Source: Bacteroidales bacterium
GTDB lineage: Bacteria > Bacteroidota > Bacteroidia > Bacteroidales > P3
DNA: 19,718 bases
Reading direction: 5' to 3'
NCBI GenBank assembly: GCA_016281475.1
Contig: JAEEIS010000267.1
Location: forward strand, 1-19,718
Shown here: piece by piece, positions 1 to 10,600 of the stretch
How the letters are laid out: every line of letters begins with the position of its first letter
Position numbering within the stretch: the first letter of the stretch is position 1
Program-made: the position numbers and the translations under genes
Notes under the pieces: generated by a model
The model's input: the letters and a program-made list of their open reading frames with translations, nothing else
Told to the model about the DNA's origin: nothing
Databases searched by the model: none

Positions 1-1899
1 AGTGAAACTTTGGTTGGTGCAGAGATTTTCGGTCTGCGAGGCATTGTAGATTGGGTTGACGGTCAGGTTCACCGTGATGACGCTGTCGCAACCACGGACG
101 GTGAGCAGCGAGTCGGTGTAGGTGCCCGAGACGGTCAGCTGGCGGTTGCCGAAGGTATAGGGACTGCCTTGGCAGACGTTCTGATTGTAGGAACGGCTGT
201 AGGGGTAGTTCTCCTGTATGCAGGTGAGTGCAAACTCCTTCTCGAACGACAGGCCCGTGATGTCGGTGGTGCGGATGCGGACGGAGTAGTCGAACAATCC
301 CGTACAACTATAGGAAGCGTTGGTGTAGAGCTTGTTGCCTTGGATGTAGAAGAGGGCGTTGTTCGCGTCGCCGCTGCCGCTGACCAGCTCATATACAAAG
401 GGTAGGGTGATGTCGTTGTCAATAGAAGAGAGGCTGCCGACGAGCGTGCCTACAGTGGCATTCTCCATAAACGAGGCATTCGAGAGGAGGATGTCGACCG
501 GTGCGGTGTTATTGTTGATAACGGTGTCGGGGACGGTCTTGATGGCCTCCTGGTTGCCTACGTTGTCGGTAGCGCGGGAGATAAAGCGGTATACGTTGCC
601 GTCGACCATGGTGTAATGCGCCGTATCGGTAGGTGCGTAGTAGCCCACCGAGGTGTAGACGGCATCGTTGAGAGACACCATCAGCTCCACGTTGTCTACG
701 CCGCTACCCTGCGGGTCGTCGGACGCTGTGAAGGTGAAGTTGCACACCATCGAGTCGGTGGCCGTGGTCTGGGCGGTGAGGTGCGAGGTGGGAGGCACCG
801 CGTCGAAGGTGTTCTTCCACGCGTTGGTGCTGATGGCGGTGTTGTCGTCGAAGACGATGGTGGCATCCACCGACACCGTGTCGCCCGAAGAGAGGTTATT
901 CTTAGGCAGGACCGAGAAACTCACATACCCCTCGCCGTGGTGCAGGCTATCGTTCACCAGCAGGAATCCCATCTGCGAACTGGCAGGTTCGAAACCCGTG
1001 GCAGGGTCAACACTCTGGAATATCCAGAATATTTGGTTGTTCGCCATATCGATACCGGCGGTCACATCCACCCACACGCCCAGCGAGTCGGAGACATCCA
1101 GTCGCCTGGTGTAGGAAGTGGTGTTGTTCGGCACATTGAACACAAAGCTGCCGAAGCCGAAATCAGCCAACCGCACGCTGGCAATGTTCTGCTGCGGAGG
1201 AATGGGGTAGGTGACGCGCACCCGCGAAGCGGGAGCCGTTGCGAAATCAGGGTCGTTCTCAAAGAGAATAGTGTAGCGCATCCTGTCAGCGATGCTTACA
1301 TAATGCTCGTCTCCATAGCCCGTGGGGCCGTCCAGCTCGTTGGGGTCTTGAGAACACTCTTCCTTCTTGAGGTCGATGCGGACGCTGGCACTGCCCACAT
1401 ATCCGTTGGAGTCGGTGACGGTGACACCGTACACACCGCTGCTCCCAACAGTCTTTACATTGCTCCCCCACGAATAACGGTAGGGCGGAGTGCCGCCCGA
1501 CGCGCTGGCCGTCAACGTGGCGGTAGGTGTGGAACAAGGAACAGGTGTGGTGGTTACAGATATTGAGGCATGGATGCTGCAAGCCTCCTCGCGTTCCACA
1601 ATCACCACATCTTGATATATAGGTTTGTTACACGCCGTGGCTTTCACCACCACACTGTAGGCACCCGCTTTCAATCCGGTGACATATCTGCCTGTAAGGT
1701 GGCCGCCTGTGGGGGTGGTCCATTCTACAGTAGTGTAGCTAGTGAGGCTGGAGGGCATCCTCACGATGGCGGCACCGTCGTTGCCCGGATTGCACGACTC
1801 AGGACTGTCCTGTTCGCAAGTAATCACGGACTGGGCATTGGCCGTCACTGAAATGAGGGTCATCGCCGCCATGATAATTATTAAGATATATTTTTTCAT
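1..1899 (-). CDS. Large secreted surface protein, N-terminal 633 residues (C-terminus beyond window)
   Basis: The frame is open from an ATG at 1899 to the left edge, so the protein is cut at its C-terminus by the window. It begins MKKYILIIIMAAM and has a type I signal peptide likely cleaved after residue 22 (ANA|QS). Residues about 107-177 form an SprB-like repeat (GGTPPYRYSW, then a GVYGVTVTDSNGY turn). Residues about 185-363 are a conserved module of large surface proteins (DPNELDGPTGYGDE, FENDPDFATAP, DPATG, IVFDDN). Residues 364-455 are Ig-like (DAVPPTS ... DNVGNQ). Residues 466-560 look like a cadherin-type domain (APVDILLSN, ENATVGTLVG, SVRIRTTD). From about 565 a Cys-containing Bacteroidota repeat starts (GTYTDSL, GCDSVITVNLTVNP) and a second copy begins at the edge. 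No catalytic motif is seen. The role is inferred to be structural or adhesive. The type of C-terminal sorting domain cannot be judged. Confidence 0.88.
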   Translation of the reverse strand, partial: MKKYILIIIMAAMTLISVTANAQSVITCEQDSPESCNPGNDGAAIVRMPSSLTSYTTVEWTTPTGGHLTGRYVTGLKAGAYSVVVKATACNKPIYQDVVIVEREEACSIHASISVTTTPVPCSTPTATLTASASGGTPPYRYSWGSNVKTVGSSGVYGVTVTDSNGYVGSASVRIDLKKEECSQDPNELDGPTGYGDEHYVSIADRMRYTILFENDPDFATAPASRVRVTYPIPPQQNIASVRLADFGFGSFVFNVPNNTTSYTRRLDVSDSLGVWVDVTAGIDMANNQIFWIFQSVDPATGFEPASSQMGFLLVNDSLHHGEGYVSFSVLPKNNLSSGDTVSVDATIVFDDNTAISTNAWKNTFDAVPPTSHLTAQTTATDSMVCNFTFTASDDPQGSGVDNVELMVSLNDAVYTSVGYYAPTDTAHYTMVDGNVYRFISRATDNVGNQEAIKTVPDTVINNNTAPVDILLSNASFMENATVGTLVGSLSSIDNDITLPFVYELVSGSGDANNALFYIQGNKLYTNASYSCTGLFDYSVRIRTTDITGLSFEKEFALTCIQENYPYSRSYNQNVCQGSPYTFGNRQLTVSGTYTDSLLTVRGCDSVITVNLTVNPIYNASQTENLCTNQSFT

Positions 1900-1900
1900 G

Positions 1901-1943
1901 TTTTTAAGTTTTAAAGGTTTTAAGGGTTTTAAGGTTTTAAAGG
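1901..1943. repeat. Short A/T tandem repeat in spacer before the truncated gene
   Basis: Five consecutive 8-9 bp units of the form TTTTAAGG/TTTTAAAGG read on the plus strand directly upstream of the ATG at 1899. A degenerate extension of the same composition follows to about 1977. On the coding strand this gives an A-rich leader (CCTTAAAA units) with no Shine-Dalgarno site, as is normal for Bacteroidota. I see no TAnnTTTG box in the 100-bp spacer 1900-1999, so this gene probably depends on upstream transcription. Confidence 0.7.
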
Positions 1944-1999
1944 TGCGCTTACCTTTTTATCTTTTTAACCTTTTAAGCGAAGCGAACCCTTTAAACAAT

Positions 2000-3349
2000 T
2001 TATTGCTGCTCAGGATTAAACACCGTGGGGTTATTGTCCTGGGCATTGGGCACATTGTCGCCGTCGATATCGGGGTCGCACGCGTCGCCGATGCCATCGC
2101 AGTCAATGTCTCCTTGGTCTGGATTGAAGGTGTCGGGACAGTTGTCTATGTCGTCGGGCACATTGTCGCCGTCAAGGTCGTCGTCACAGGGGTCGCCCAG
2201 GCCGTCGCCGTCGCTATCCTCCTGTTGGGGGTTGGCATGGAGCGGGCAATTGTCGCACATGTCGCCTATGCCGTCACCGTCGGTGTCGGCCTGTGAGGGA
2301 TTGAAGTGGATAAGACAGTTGTCCACGCTGTCGGGCACTCCGTCGCCGTCGCGGTCGGAATCCATTTCGTTAAGAATGCTGTCACCGTCGATGTCGGGGT
2401 CGCAGTCGTCTCCTATGCCGTCCATGTCGAAATCATATTGTCGGGGATTGACCACCGTGGGGCAGTTGTCGCAGCTGTCGCCCACATGGTCGCCGTCGGC
2501 ATCCTCTTGTAGGGGGTTGTAGCGGCCGGGGCAGTTGTCGCAGCCATCGCCTATGCCGTCGTCGTCGGTGTCCTCCTGCAGGGGGTTGTAGCGCACTGGG
2601 CAGTTGTCGCATGCGTCACCTATGCCGTCATGGTCGCTGTCTGCTTGGTTCGCATTGGCGGTGCAAGGGCAGTTGTCGGTGGCGTTGGGGATGCCGTCGC
2701 CGTCCAGGTCGTTACCCGACACCAGTGCCGAGGGGGGATAGTCGTTGAGGAAGATGGCAAGGTTGTTAGCCATGGCCCCGCCGAGCGAGGCAGCAGCAAA
2801 CTTCCACTGCCCCGACACCTGTGCCATCATATAGGTCATTAGTATGCTGCTGTCGGCATCGTAGTACAACCGTGTGATAACCACCGTGTAGACATCCTCG
2901 TTGTAGCTCATCAGATATTCGATGCTGTCAACCGAGCTGACAAATGCCAGGAACGGCAGCCTTACGCTGTCCACTGCCAGCGTTTGGTTGATGGAGGCTG
3001 CGTCCTGTGGACGGTACAATGCCACGATATTGCTGACGCTGGCACTTTGGTACGCCTGCAGCAGCCTACAGAGTAAAGCAGGTGGCGTGTTGGTGGTGCT
3101 AGCGTTTTGGGAGCCCCCCGAAAGGGCTATCATCCTGTCCGCTCCGCCGAGGGTGCCAGTGAAGGTGTAGAACACCACATTGCCGCAAAGCGTGTGTTCC
3201 CCGTCATTAACAAGTATCAATGTGGTGTCGTCGGCGAGGTTGAGCGTAACCGCCTGCGACTGTTCGCTATATTGTGGGAAGCGGTTCGTCTGTGCCATGC
3301 CCGCTACGGACAGGGCTATCATCATGAGGAAAAATATCTTGTACTTCAT
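2000..3349 (-). CDS. Secreted thrombospondin type 3 repeat protein (449 aa)
   Basis: The protein begins [20 protein letters not shown], a type I signal peptide with a likely cut near residue 19. Residues about 20-212 form a globular domain I do not recognise ([19 protein letters not shown]; later [14 protein letters not shown]). From residue 213 to the end lie thrombospondin type 3 repeats: twelve D-x-D-x-D motifs (DLDGDG, DSDHDG, DTDDDG and so on), most followed by DNCP and N-P-x-Q. Such repeats bind calcium and form a rigid stalk, so an extracellular or surface location is expected. The last repeat is incomplete and has lost its Cys ([12 protein letters not shown], then TAA). No C-terminal secretion domain follows. 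The start is fixed by the ATGA overlap with the preceding 401-residue gene, which implies translational coupling and stoichiometric production. The role is inferred to be a scaffold or partner of its neighbours. Confidence 0.9.
   Translation of the reverse strand: MKYKIFFLMMIALSVAGMAQTNRFPQYSEQSQAVTLNLADDTTLILVNDGEHTLCGNVVFYTFTGTLGGADRMIALSGGSQNASTTNTPPALLCRLLQAYQSASVSNIVALYRPQDAASINQTLAVDSVRLPFLAFVSSVDSIEYLMSYNEDVYTVVITRLYYDADSSILMTYMMAQVSGQWKFAAASLGGAMANNLAIFLNDYPPSALVSGNDLDGDGIPNATDNCPCTANANQADSDHDGIGDACDNCPVRYNPLQEDTDDDGIGDGCDNCPGRYNPLQEDADGDHVGDSCDNCPTVVNPRQYDFDMDGIGDDCDPDIDGDSILNEMDSDRDGDGVPDSVDNCLIHFNPSQADTDGDGIGDMCDNCPLHANPQQEDSDGDGLGDPCDDDLDGDNVPDDIDNCPDTFNPDQGDIDCDGIGDACDPDIDGDNVPNAQDNNPTVFNPEQQ
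2003..2713 (-). repeat. Thrombospondin type 3 calcium-binding repeat array
   Basis: This part of the gene encodes residues 213-449, made of alternating D-x-D-x-D-G calcium loops and DNCP ... NPxQ segments. The period is irregular: full units alternate with short DPDIDGD or DDDLDGD half units. The Cys pairs within DACDNCP-type segments are expected to form disulfides, again pointing to an extracytoplasmic site. Confidence 0.88.
3346..3349 (-). other. ATGA stop/start overlap (translational coupling)
   Basis: The TGA stop of the 401-residue gene (3346-3348) shares bases with the ATG of the thrombospondin-repeat gene (3347-3349). A 4-base overlap of this kind usually means that ribosomes finishing the first gene restart on the second. 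It also decides the start codon of the second gene. Confidence 0.85.
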
Positions 3350-4551
3350 AATTCAATAGTTTTAGAAACTGTGGCAATGGGTTTTTCAATACTGTAGGAG
3401 ACCAGGCTGGCCAATTTCACAACACCTATCACCGACAAAGTGGCACCAATCTTGATGTTATTGGCAGTTCCGATGCACCACGAAGCCTGTTCCATCACTG
3501 ACCCCTGCAGCAGCAGGTCGGCAGTGAGGAGCTTGCCGCCCAGTGCGACACCCACGCCGCCGTTCAGAAACAGGCTAATGGTGACAGGGATGCACAACTG
3601 CATGCAGCTGGTGTTCAATGCCAGGATGCCATCAATAGGACCTACCGCCACCGAGCCTCCGAAGTTGCACACCAAGTCGGCCGAAGCCACATGGGGGATG
3701 CCGTAGAACGGCACCCTGCAGCCGAACGAGGCTCCCCACGTCAGCTGGCCAAACTGTACCTGCAGTGCCCAACTGGCTGTGTGGTCGCTACAGCATAACT
3801 TCTTCGGAGTGACCGAGACCGCCGCGCTCGCCTGCGCCGCGGGGCCGTCCTCCCAGCCGCAAGTCGATACCATCTTCAGGAACTGCATCTGTTCAGTCGT
3901 CGACTTCAACCCGTTGAGTGCCTCACGGGCCTTGTCCATGCTCTTCAACCTCGTCTCCGCGTTCAGCAGTTCGGCTGGCAGCCCTTGCGTCGCCGTTAGG
4001 TCGGAGTTGATGACCTTCACATTAATCTTCTTCTCAGACTTGTGGCCGTCCTTCATCAGGGTGAAGGTTAGCTCCACGTCGTCGTTCGACCATCCGTTGC
4101 TGTTCTGCGCCACTGCGGGCGACACCGTCACCTCGCCCTCATGCCCTTCGGGATAGGTCTCAATCTCAAACTGGCTGGTATTGATGGCGTCGCCGTGGTT
4201 GTAGCAGCCGTATTTGGCCTTAACGAAGCGAATCTCTGCAGAGTCCTCCACAAACACCCACACCTGATCCTCCTCCACACCGTTTTGGGAGATGCGCTTA
4301 ACGTTGAAATATTCGGCATCATGGGTGGGGTTCACTGTGATTACCGGCTGGTTGGCACTGCCAACAATATGGCCGGAGTACTCTGCCGTCCAGATATAAC
4401 ATACGTCTGCCGTCCCGTCGGGAACGCCTACCGTGGTCTGCTGCGAGTTGTCCACCTCCCTCACCACATGCTTGTCGGGTCCGGCAAACTGCTGTGCCTG
4501 CGCACCCCATGCGAAGGCCAGCAAAAGCAGGATTGAATATATTCGTTTCAT
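3346..4551 (-). CDS. Secreted protein of unknown function (401 aa), PKD/Ig-like N-terminus, Cys- and Gly-rich C-terminus
   Basis: It starts [20 protein letters not shown], a clear type I signal peptide likely cut after residue 19. Residues about 21-105 resemble the PKD or Ig-like domains of Bacteroidota surface proteins ([28 protein letters not shown]). Residues 106-185 look like a second beta-sandwich. Residues 192-235 are helical and could form a coiled coil ([20 protein letters not shown]). The rest, about 240-401, begins with a CC pair at 253-254. It is rich in Gly, Cys and alternating hydrophobic residues ([22 protein letters not shown]), compatible with a beta-rich or membrane-associated fold. 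I do not recognise the family. It lies 111 bp downstream of the giant gene and overlaps the next gene by 4 bp, so it probably works with both. No C-terminal type IX sorting motif is seen. Confidence 0.85.
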   Translation of the reverse strand: MKRIYSILLLLAFAWGAQAQQFAGPDKHVVREVDNSQQTTVGVPDGTADVCYIWTAEYSGHIVGSANQPVITVNPTHDAEYFNVKRISQNGVEEDQVWVFVEDSAEIRFVKAKYGCYNHGDAINTSQFEIETYPEGHEGEVTVSPAVAQNSNGWSNDDVELTFTLMKDGHKSEKKINVKVINSDLTATQGLPAELLNAETRLKSMDKAREALNGLKSTTEQMQFLKMVSTCGWEDGPAAQASAAVSVTPKKLCCSDHTASWALQVQFGQLTWGASFGCRVPFYGIPHVASADLVCNFGGSVAVGPIDGILALNTSCMQLCIPVTISLFLNGGVGVALGGKLLTADLLLQGSVMEQASWCIGTANNIKIGATLSVIGVVKLASLVSYSIEKPIATVSKTIEL

Positions 4552-4566
4552 ATTTCTAATATTTCT

Positions 4567-4592
4567 AGTGACCAGTGACCAGTGACCAGTGA
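4567..4592. repeat. 7-bp tandem repeat (AGTGACC) in spacer
   Basis: Three full AGTGACC units and a partial fourth lie in the 111-bp spacer 4552-4662 between the giant gene and the 401-residue gene. The same spacer holds a doubled 9-mer ATATTTCTA beside the start codon (about 4550-4567) and a doubled CTTTT(C/A)A-type run near 4643-4658. No CAAAnnTA (the promoter box on the minus strand) is present, so read-through from the giant gene is likely. No good terminator hairpin is seen here. Confidence 0.75.
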
Positions 4593-4662
4593 TACGAATG
4601 CGCTCGTTTCACAGGTCACAGTTCACTATTATTTCAATTTTTACTTTTCACTTTTCAATTTA

Positions 4663-7600
4663 TTATTGTACCTGTTTGATTGCGAACACCAGTGTGCCTG
4701 CCGTGTAGCCATAGATGGTGATGGTGCCGTAGCTGCCTGGTCGTAGCAGCCCTTCCGGCTCGCCCTCGATGCTGAGCGGTATGCGTAGGGTCGTCGTCTG
4801 TTGGGCCAGTCCGTCCACGGTCAGCGAGATGTAGGTGCCGCCCACCGACTGCACCTCCAGTACGGGTGCCACGATGTCGGTATTGCCGGTGTTGCCAAAC
4901 TCCAACATCATACTGATGGTGCGGTTGGGTCGTGGCGAGTTGGGGAACACCATGTGGTATGCCAGCCCGTCGGGGCTTTCCTCGGTCACATGGAACACGT
5001 CGGTCAACATCGCCTCGCCTTCGCAGTAGTTGAGCACGCCCATGCTGTAGTAGCCCGTGTCGGCATCCTTCAGGTCGAAGCGGGCGAAAGCCTGATAGTA
5101 GCTGCTGTATATCAGCGTGTCGGCAAACAGCGTGTCGCCGTCCTTCAGCATCCACACCTTCATGTCCGGACGGAAGCGCGACCCGTTCAGCTCTATAGTC
5201 ACATCGCCGCCGGTGCCGCCCTCGTCGGGATTGATGCTGCGCAGTTCGAAGGGCAGGATGTCGGCTGTAACCGTCACCACCTGCATCGAATCGGATGGCA
5301 CCGAACCGTAGAGGCTCACACCGTAATAACCGGCATGGGTGGAAGGAATGTAGAGCTCAGGATTGGCGGTATACTGCCCGATGGTCGAGAAGTTATAACT
5401 GAGGTTGTCGCCCACACGGTTGTGGGAGACATACACCATGTTGACGGCACCGTGCAGCGAGTCGTCGCTCTCCACATGTAGGCGCACCGTCTCGTTGCGG
5501 TGGGTTCCCACATTCAGTTTATAGTCGTTGGGCTCGCCGTTGTAGAGCGTATCCACAAGCGGAGTGTTGAATGGCAGCTCGCGCACCTTCACATAGAATG
5601 GGAGCACAGACACTGTATTGTTATTGTTCTCGTTGTCCTCGTAGAACGCATTGCGCACGTCGGTCTTGGCAATCAGGTAGTAGTTGCCTTCCGACACACT
5701 GCTGATGCGGGCGGTAAGTTGTTGCACCACCGAGTCGCCAGAAGCCAGGCTGATTTGCTCAACATTGGCACGACCCAGCAGGCGGTCGTTAGCGTCAAAC
5801 ACGTCATCGCCCGACAGGTACAGCAGCGAGCTGAGACCTCTGCCGCTGATATCGTTGGCTCCGATGTTGGCGACTGCCCATTGGAACTGGGCTCTTCTGC
5901 CGCTGACCATCGTGTCGGGCATCACAATGCGTGACACCACTAGGTCGCCAGGCGGAGGTAGTGTAATGGTGACAGGCACGGCAACCACATTGTTATCCTG
6001 CACGGTCTCATAGAAGTTGAGCTGTGCATTGGTCTGTACCAGCAGGAAACGGGACCCTTGGTTGGGTACAGGCACTGTTACCTCTACGGTGTCGCGGTAG
6101 CTCTCTCCGGCGGCAAGCGACATCTCTTTGGGTGTCAGCGTCAGCTGTTGGCTCGTACTGTTGAGAGCTGCCACATACGACATAGACACCCTGTCCGCCC
6201 AGTGGCCTTGGACCACGGGTGTAGCACTTACATTCGTCACCGTATAGACCAGCTGGAACGGCTGGCCGCTCACCACGTTGCCTAGTATGGCCACATCGCT
6301 GACTTGCAAGTCGGGAGTGGGCACGGCATTGATTGTGATAGACCGTACAAACTGGTTGTTCGATACGTCAATGTCGGGATTACTCCTGTTGTAGTCGCAG
6401 ATGCCTACCAGATAGAGTGTGCTGGGCGAGCCGAAAGGTATCGTCACCTCGAAACTCACCTGATAGCTCTCTCCGGGCAGTAGTACCGTCGTGTGGTTCT
6501 GCTCCTGGTTGGCCATGTTGGCCTGGATGGACCCATCCTGCGACACATAGAGCCGGTCAACCCAACGTGGTGCCGATGTGGGTACTGTTGTGTGGTTGGT
6601 AATGGTCAGGGTATAGGTGGCCTGCTGACCCCAATCCATCGTGGCAGGACCGCTGATAGAGTCTATCTGTAGGTCAAGCGGGTACAACTTCACGAAGGCC
6701 TGGGCACTGCGCACCCTGTTGTTGCTTTCGCCAGTATGCTCGTAGAATGCGTCATTATAGTCTGTTACCGCATAGAAGTAATAAAATCCTGCATTGGCAT
6801 TTGTCGGTATGATACCTGTGACGACACATGGCAGGGTGTCGTTCACATCGATATTCACGGACTGTTCAAGTGTTGCCACCTCAATATGGGGTGCACTGCC
6901 CCATGTACCACTTAACGACATAAACACTTTAGTTGTTAGGACACCTTGGGCTGCCGCTATACCTTGGTTAATAATATCGACGTCGAATGTCACAGTCTGT
7001 CCCACACTCATCGTGTCAGGCACATTCAGGTTACGGACAATCAGGTCGGGATAAGGACTCAGATTCACATGCATCAGTGTATTGCCATGCGTTACGTTGT
7101 TTCCTTCGTTGGATTCGCAGATTTTGTTGGTGGGGTCTATCACCAGATGCAGATAGTAGTCCCCCTCTATGCCGTTGGGCAGTGTGACGGTTCTTGTCAG
7201 CGTTATACTGCTGTCGGGTGTCAGACTCATCCGCTCACGGCTGTCCAACACTCTGTTGGCAGCGTTGGCGGTGTAGGTGGTATTGCTGCTCGAGATGTAC
7301 ATTGCCAAACTTACCGTGTCGTTCACTGCCAAGGTGCCTATATTACTCAGCAATATGGTTACTGGCATCTGTGTGCCTGACCAGCCGGTGTCAGCATAGT
7401 TGATGGTTGTGGCTGTCAGGTCGGCACGGTTCACTTCGTATGCAACCGTTTTAGTGTTGTTGGCGGTATTGCTCTCCAATATCTGGTTGTCCCAGTTCGT
7501 TTGGATAGTCAACTCTCCTTGGGCAGTGCTGATGCAAGTCTGTTTGAGGAGGCAGGTGACAAGGAGGCTGTCGCCAGGTGCCAGATTGCATTGCACACCT

Positions 7601-10600
7601 TTGCTTACAGGGGTACCGCTTATATTAAAGCGGGTATTCAAATAGCCATAGGCTGTGCCTTGTCCGATGTTCTTAATATAGGTCTGTACATGTAGCGTGT
7701 CACCTATCGATATGCTGTTCTCAAACTGTACGCTAGAGACCACTAGGTCGGACAGCACTATTTGTGAGGGCGACGTACTGGCTCCTGTGTTGTTGTCCTC
7801 GTTCAGGTATTCGAAGATGCTGTCTAGATAGTCCGTCCGCACTATCAGGTAGTACGAGCCCGTCAGCGTAGCGGGTATAGTAATGGTGGATGTCGCAGAA
7901 TAACTGCTGTCTATGCCGATGACCCCATAGTGGTTTTCGTATTTCAGAAATACGGCAGAAGCGTCGTATGTAGGTGCGGTTGACAAGTAGAGGGCATCGC
8001 GCCATTGTGACTTCTCTGTCGCTGCGGCACCGGCGTTCGTTACTGTCCAACTGACGGGATAGTTGCAGCGGGGCGACAGGGTGGCAGGCATGGTCACATT
8101 TGTCACTGTTAGGTCAGCAAGGGGTGCCATCACAACTTCGATGGACTGTGACGATGCCGTGGTGTTGTTGTTCTCGTAGATACTCTCGTACACACTGTCG
8201 GATATGTCGGTCACGACGAAGATGTTGTAGGTGCCTGCATAATTAATGGGCAGGTGTACCGTGGCTGAAGCTTGATAGCTACTGTCGGTTGCTAGGCCTC
8301 CATTATGTTTCACATGGGCCAGCCTGCGGGCCTCGGCCATGTTCAGCTCCGAACCCATTTGGATATAAACATCGTCGTACCAGCCGCCTGTTGCGAGGGA
8401 AGTGCCTTGGTTGGCAACAGTCCACTGCACCGCTATGTCGCTGCCCGAGAAAGCGTTGGTGGGGTGCGAGATGTGCGTCACTACCAAGTCGGGTGATGGC
8501 GGAGGCAGGATGCTGATGACCTTGTAGAAGAAGTTATCAGATTCGTTGGTCTCATAAATACTTTGGCTACCGCGCATGGTACCAGAAAGGTAGTGATAGG
8601 GGTTGCCTGTGACTGACGGTGTGTATGGGTCTGGCGGTCCGGTAAGACCTTCAGCATAGTAGTTGAAGTCGCGCACTGCATACAGGTCGGTCATCACAAA
8701 GAGATAATAGCCGCCTATATAGTCTTCAGGAATTGTTACCGTAACCGAGTTGGTGTACGACTCACCGGCATTGAGTGATGTGAGATTCTGTACCGTTGCA
8801 AGCAACACTTCGTCCACGCCATACCAGAAACCTCCACCTACGCCGTCCACGCCTGACAGCCAGATGTAGTCGTTCCATGTCTCACCCTGTGGTGTGTTGC
8901 CCTCACCGTCGTTCTTTACAGTCCAAGTGATAGTTATGGGCTGGTTGGCAACAGGTGTGGAATTTGTAATCTGCGTCACATGTAGGTCTGGGTAAGGATT
9001 GGTACGCAATATGTGGGTGGGGCTGGTGCGGTTGATACACTCATTCCATGCCACCACTTTCCATCGGTAGTAGGCTCCGTGCGTATAGTCGGGCAGTGGA
9101 TAATTGTTGAGTGCGCTAGTAGTCAAACCAGTCACCGTCGGTGTTGTGGGCTCTACATTTCCTTTCCATAGATAGAAATCGTATGATGTGGCTTCGGGCA
9201 ATGCCGACCATGAGAAATCGACCCGCTGGCCGTATACAATGGTGCTGTCCGTCGGTGTGTATGTGGTAAATGCTGACAGCGGTGTCAGTGTCGAGGAGTC
9301 GCACAAGGTGATGATGGTCAGTCTTGGCGAGCGAATGCTGTATTCGTTTCCACAGTTGGCCCGCACAAAGCAGGTGTAGCTCCTATTCAGGCTCAGCCCG
9401 CTTACCGTCACGGTGGTGTCGCCTAGCGTGATGTTGCTGTCCAGTGTGCCATCGGCACTTTGGATGGTGAATAACCACTGGCTCTCCGAGCCTTGTGGCG
9501 ACCAGGCGAAGGTGGCACTTGTGCCGGTAATCGCCAGACTGCGTAGGTTCAGTGGCGACGGGCAGGTGGTGCTGGCTTCGCTTTCGTAGGCTCCTATGTC
9601 AATGTTATTGCCAAGAATACGCGGGTTGCCGTCGGCATCGGTGGCAAGGTGGTTATAGGTGCTGTCACCATAGTCCACGCAGTGCGATGCCGGATGCAGG
9701 CGGTAGTTGCGTTGTCCGGGGTCGAGGAATCGGACGTAGTTGTCCGTCCCGTTGGTGCCGTCATTGGTGGGGGCAAGTTCTAAGATGTTGGTACCACTAC
9801 TATAGCCGCCCTCTATCGCCACGTTGTAGATATTGAGTGTGCCGTCCATATTGCTGGCAAGGTAGTTCACCTTGTTGCCCCAGATGATGGAGTTGTAAAT
9901 GGACGAGGAGTAGTTGCCGTATACGCCACCTTGGTAGTTTGAGGCGGTGTTGTTGGCTACCACGCAGTTGTACATGCTGGAATAGTATATATACACACCA
10001 GCATAATTGTACGCCTGGTTGTGGCTTACCGCGGTGTTGTAGATATGGCAGGAACTGGCATAGATGCCGCCGTAGTAGTAGCTGTTGTTGCCGTACACTT
10101 CGCAGTTGGTGATGGTGGCATCGCTTAGATATAAACCACCGCCGTACACGTATGCAGTGTAGTTGCTCGGAATCAGGTTTTGATAACCGTTGTTGCGTAT
10201 CACGCAATGGTCTAGGACGGTGTCAGAGACTGATGTTCCGGTCGCGTTGACACCGATGCCGTAGTAGCTATAGGTGTTGTTGACCAGCATGATGTTGTTC
10301 TGAATGGTGCAGTTGCGCAGCCGTCCGCCTTGGCGGAGCATTACGCCCGCTCCTGACTGGTTTGTCACCAGTCCGTTCTGGATGATGAAGCCGTCAACGA
10401 CGGTGGGGGTGGAGTAGCTGCCCGATTGGTTCAGCACACGGTTGGCGTGCTGTCCGTCGAGGATGGTGGGGTGTGCAGCCAGGTCGCGAAGGGCGAGGTC
10501 GTAGGTCGGGGGCTCGTTGCCCACGAAGCCGCCATACATGTTCACGCCTTCGCGTAGTGAGAATGCTCCCGATGAGGCGGTGTCGCCCGTGTAGGTGCCT

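Noticed and set aside
616..1566. Long plus-strand frame of 316 codons opposite the truncated secreted protein
   Set aside because: It is antisense to a frame with a signal peptide and recognisable SprB, cadherin and Ig-like domains. Its His/Val/Arg/Gly-rich composition is typical of a reverse-frame shadow in GC-rich code.
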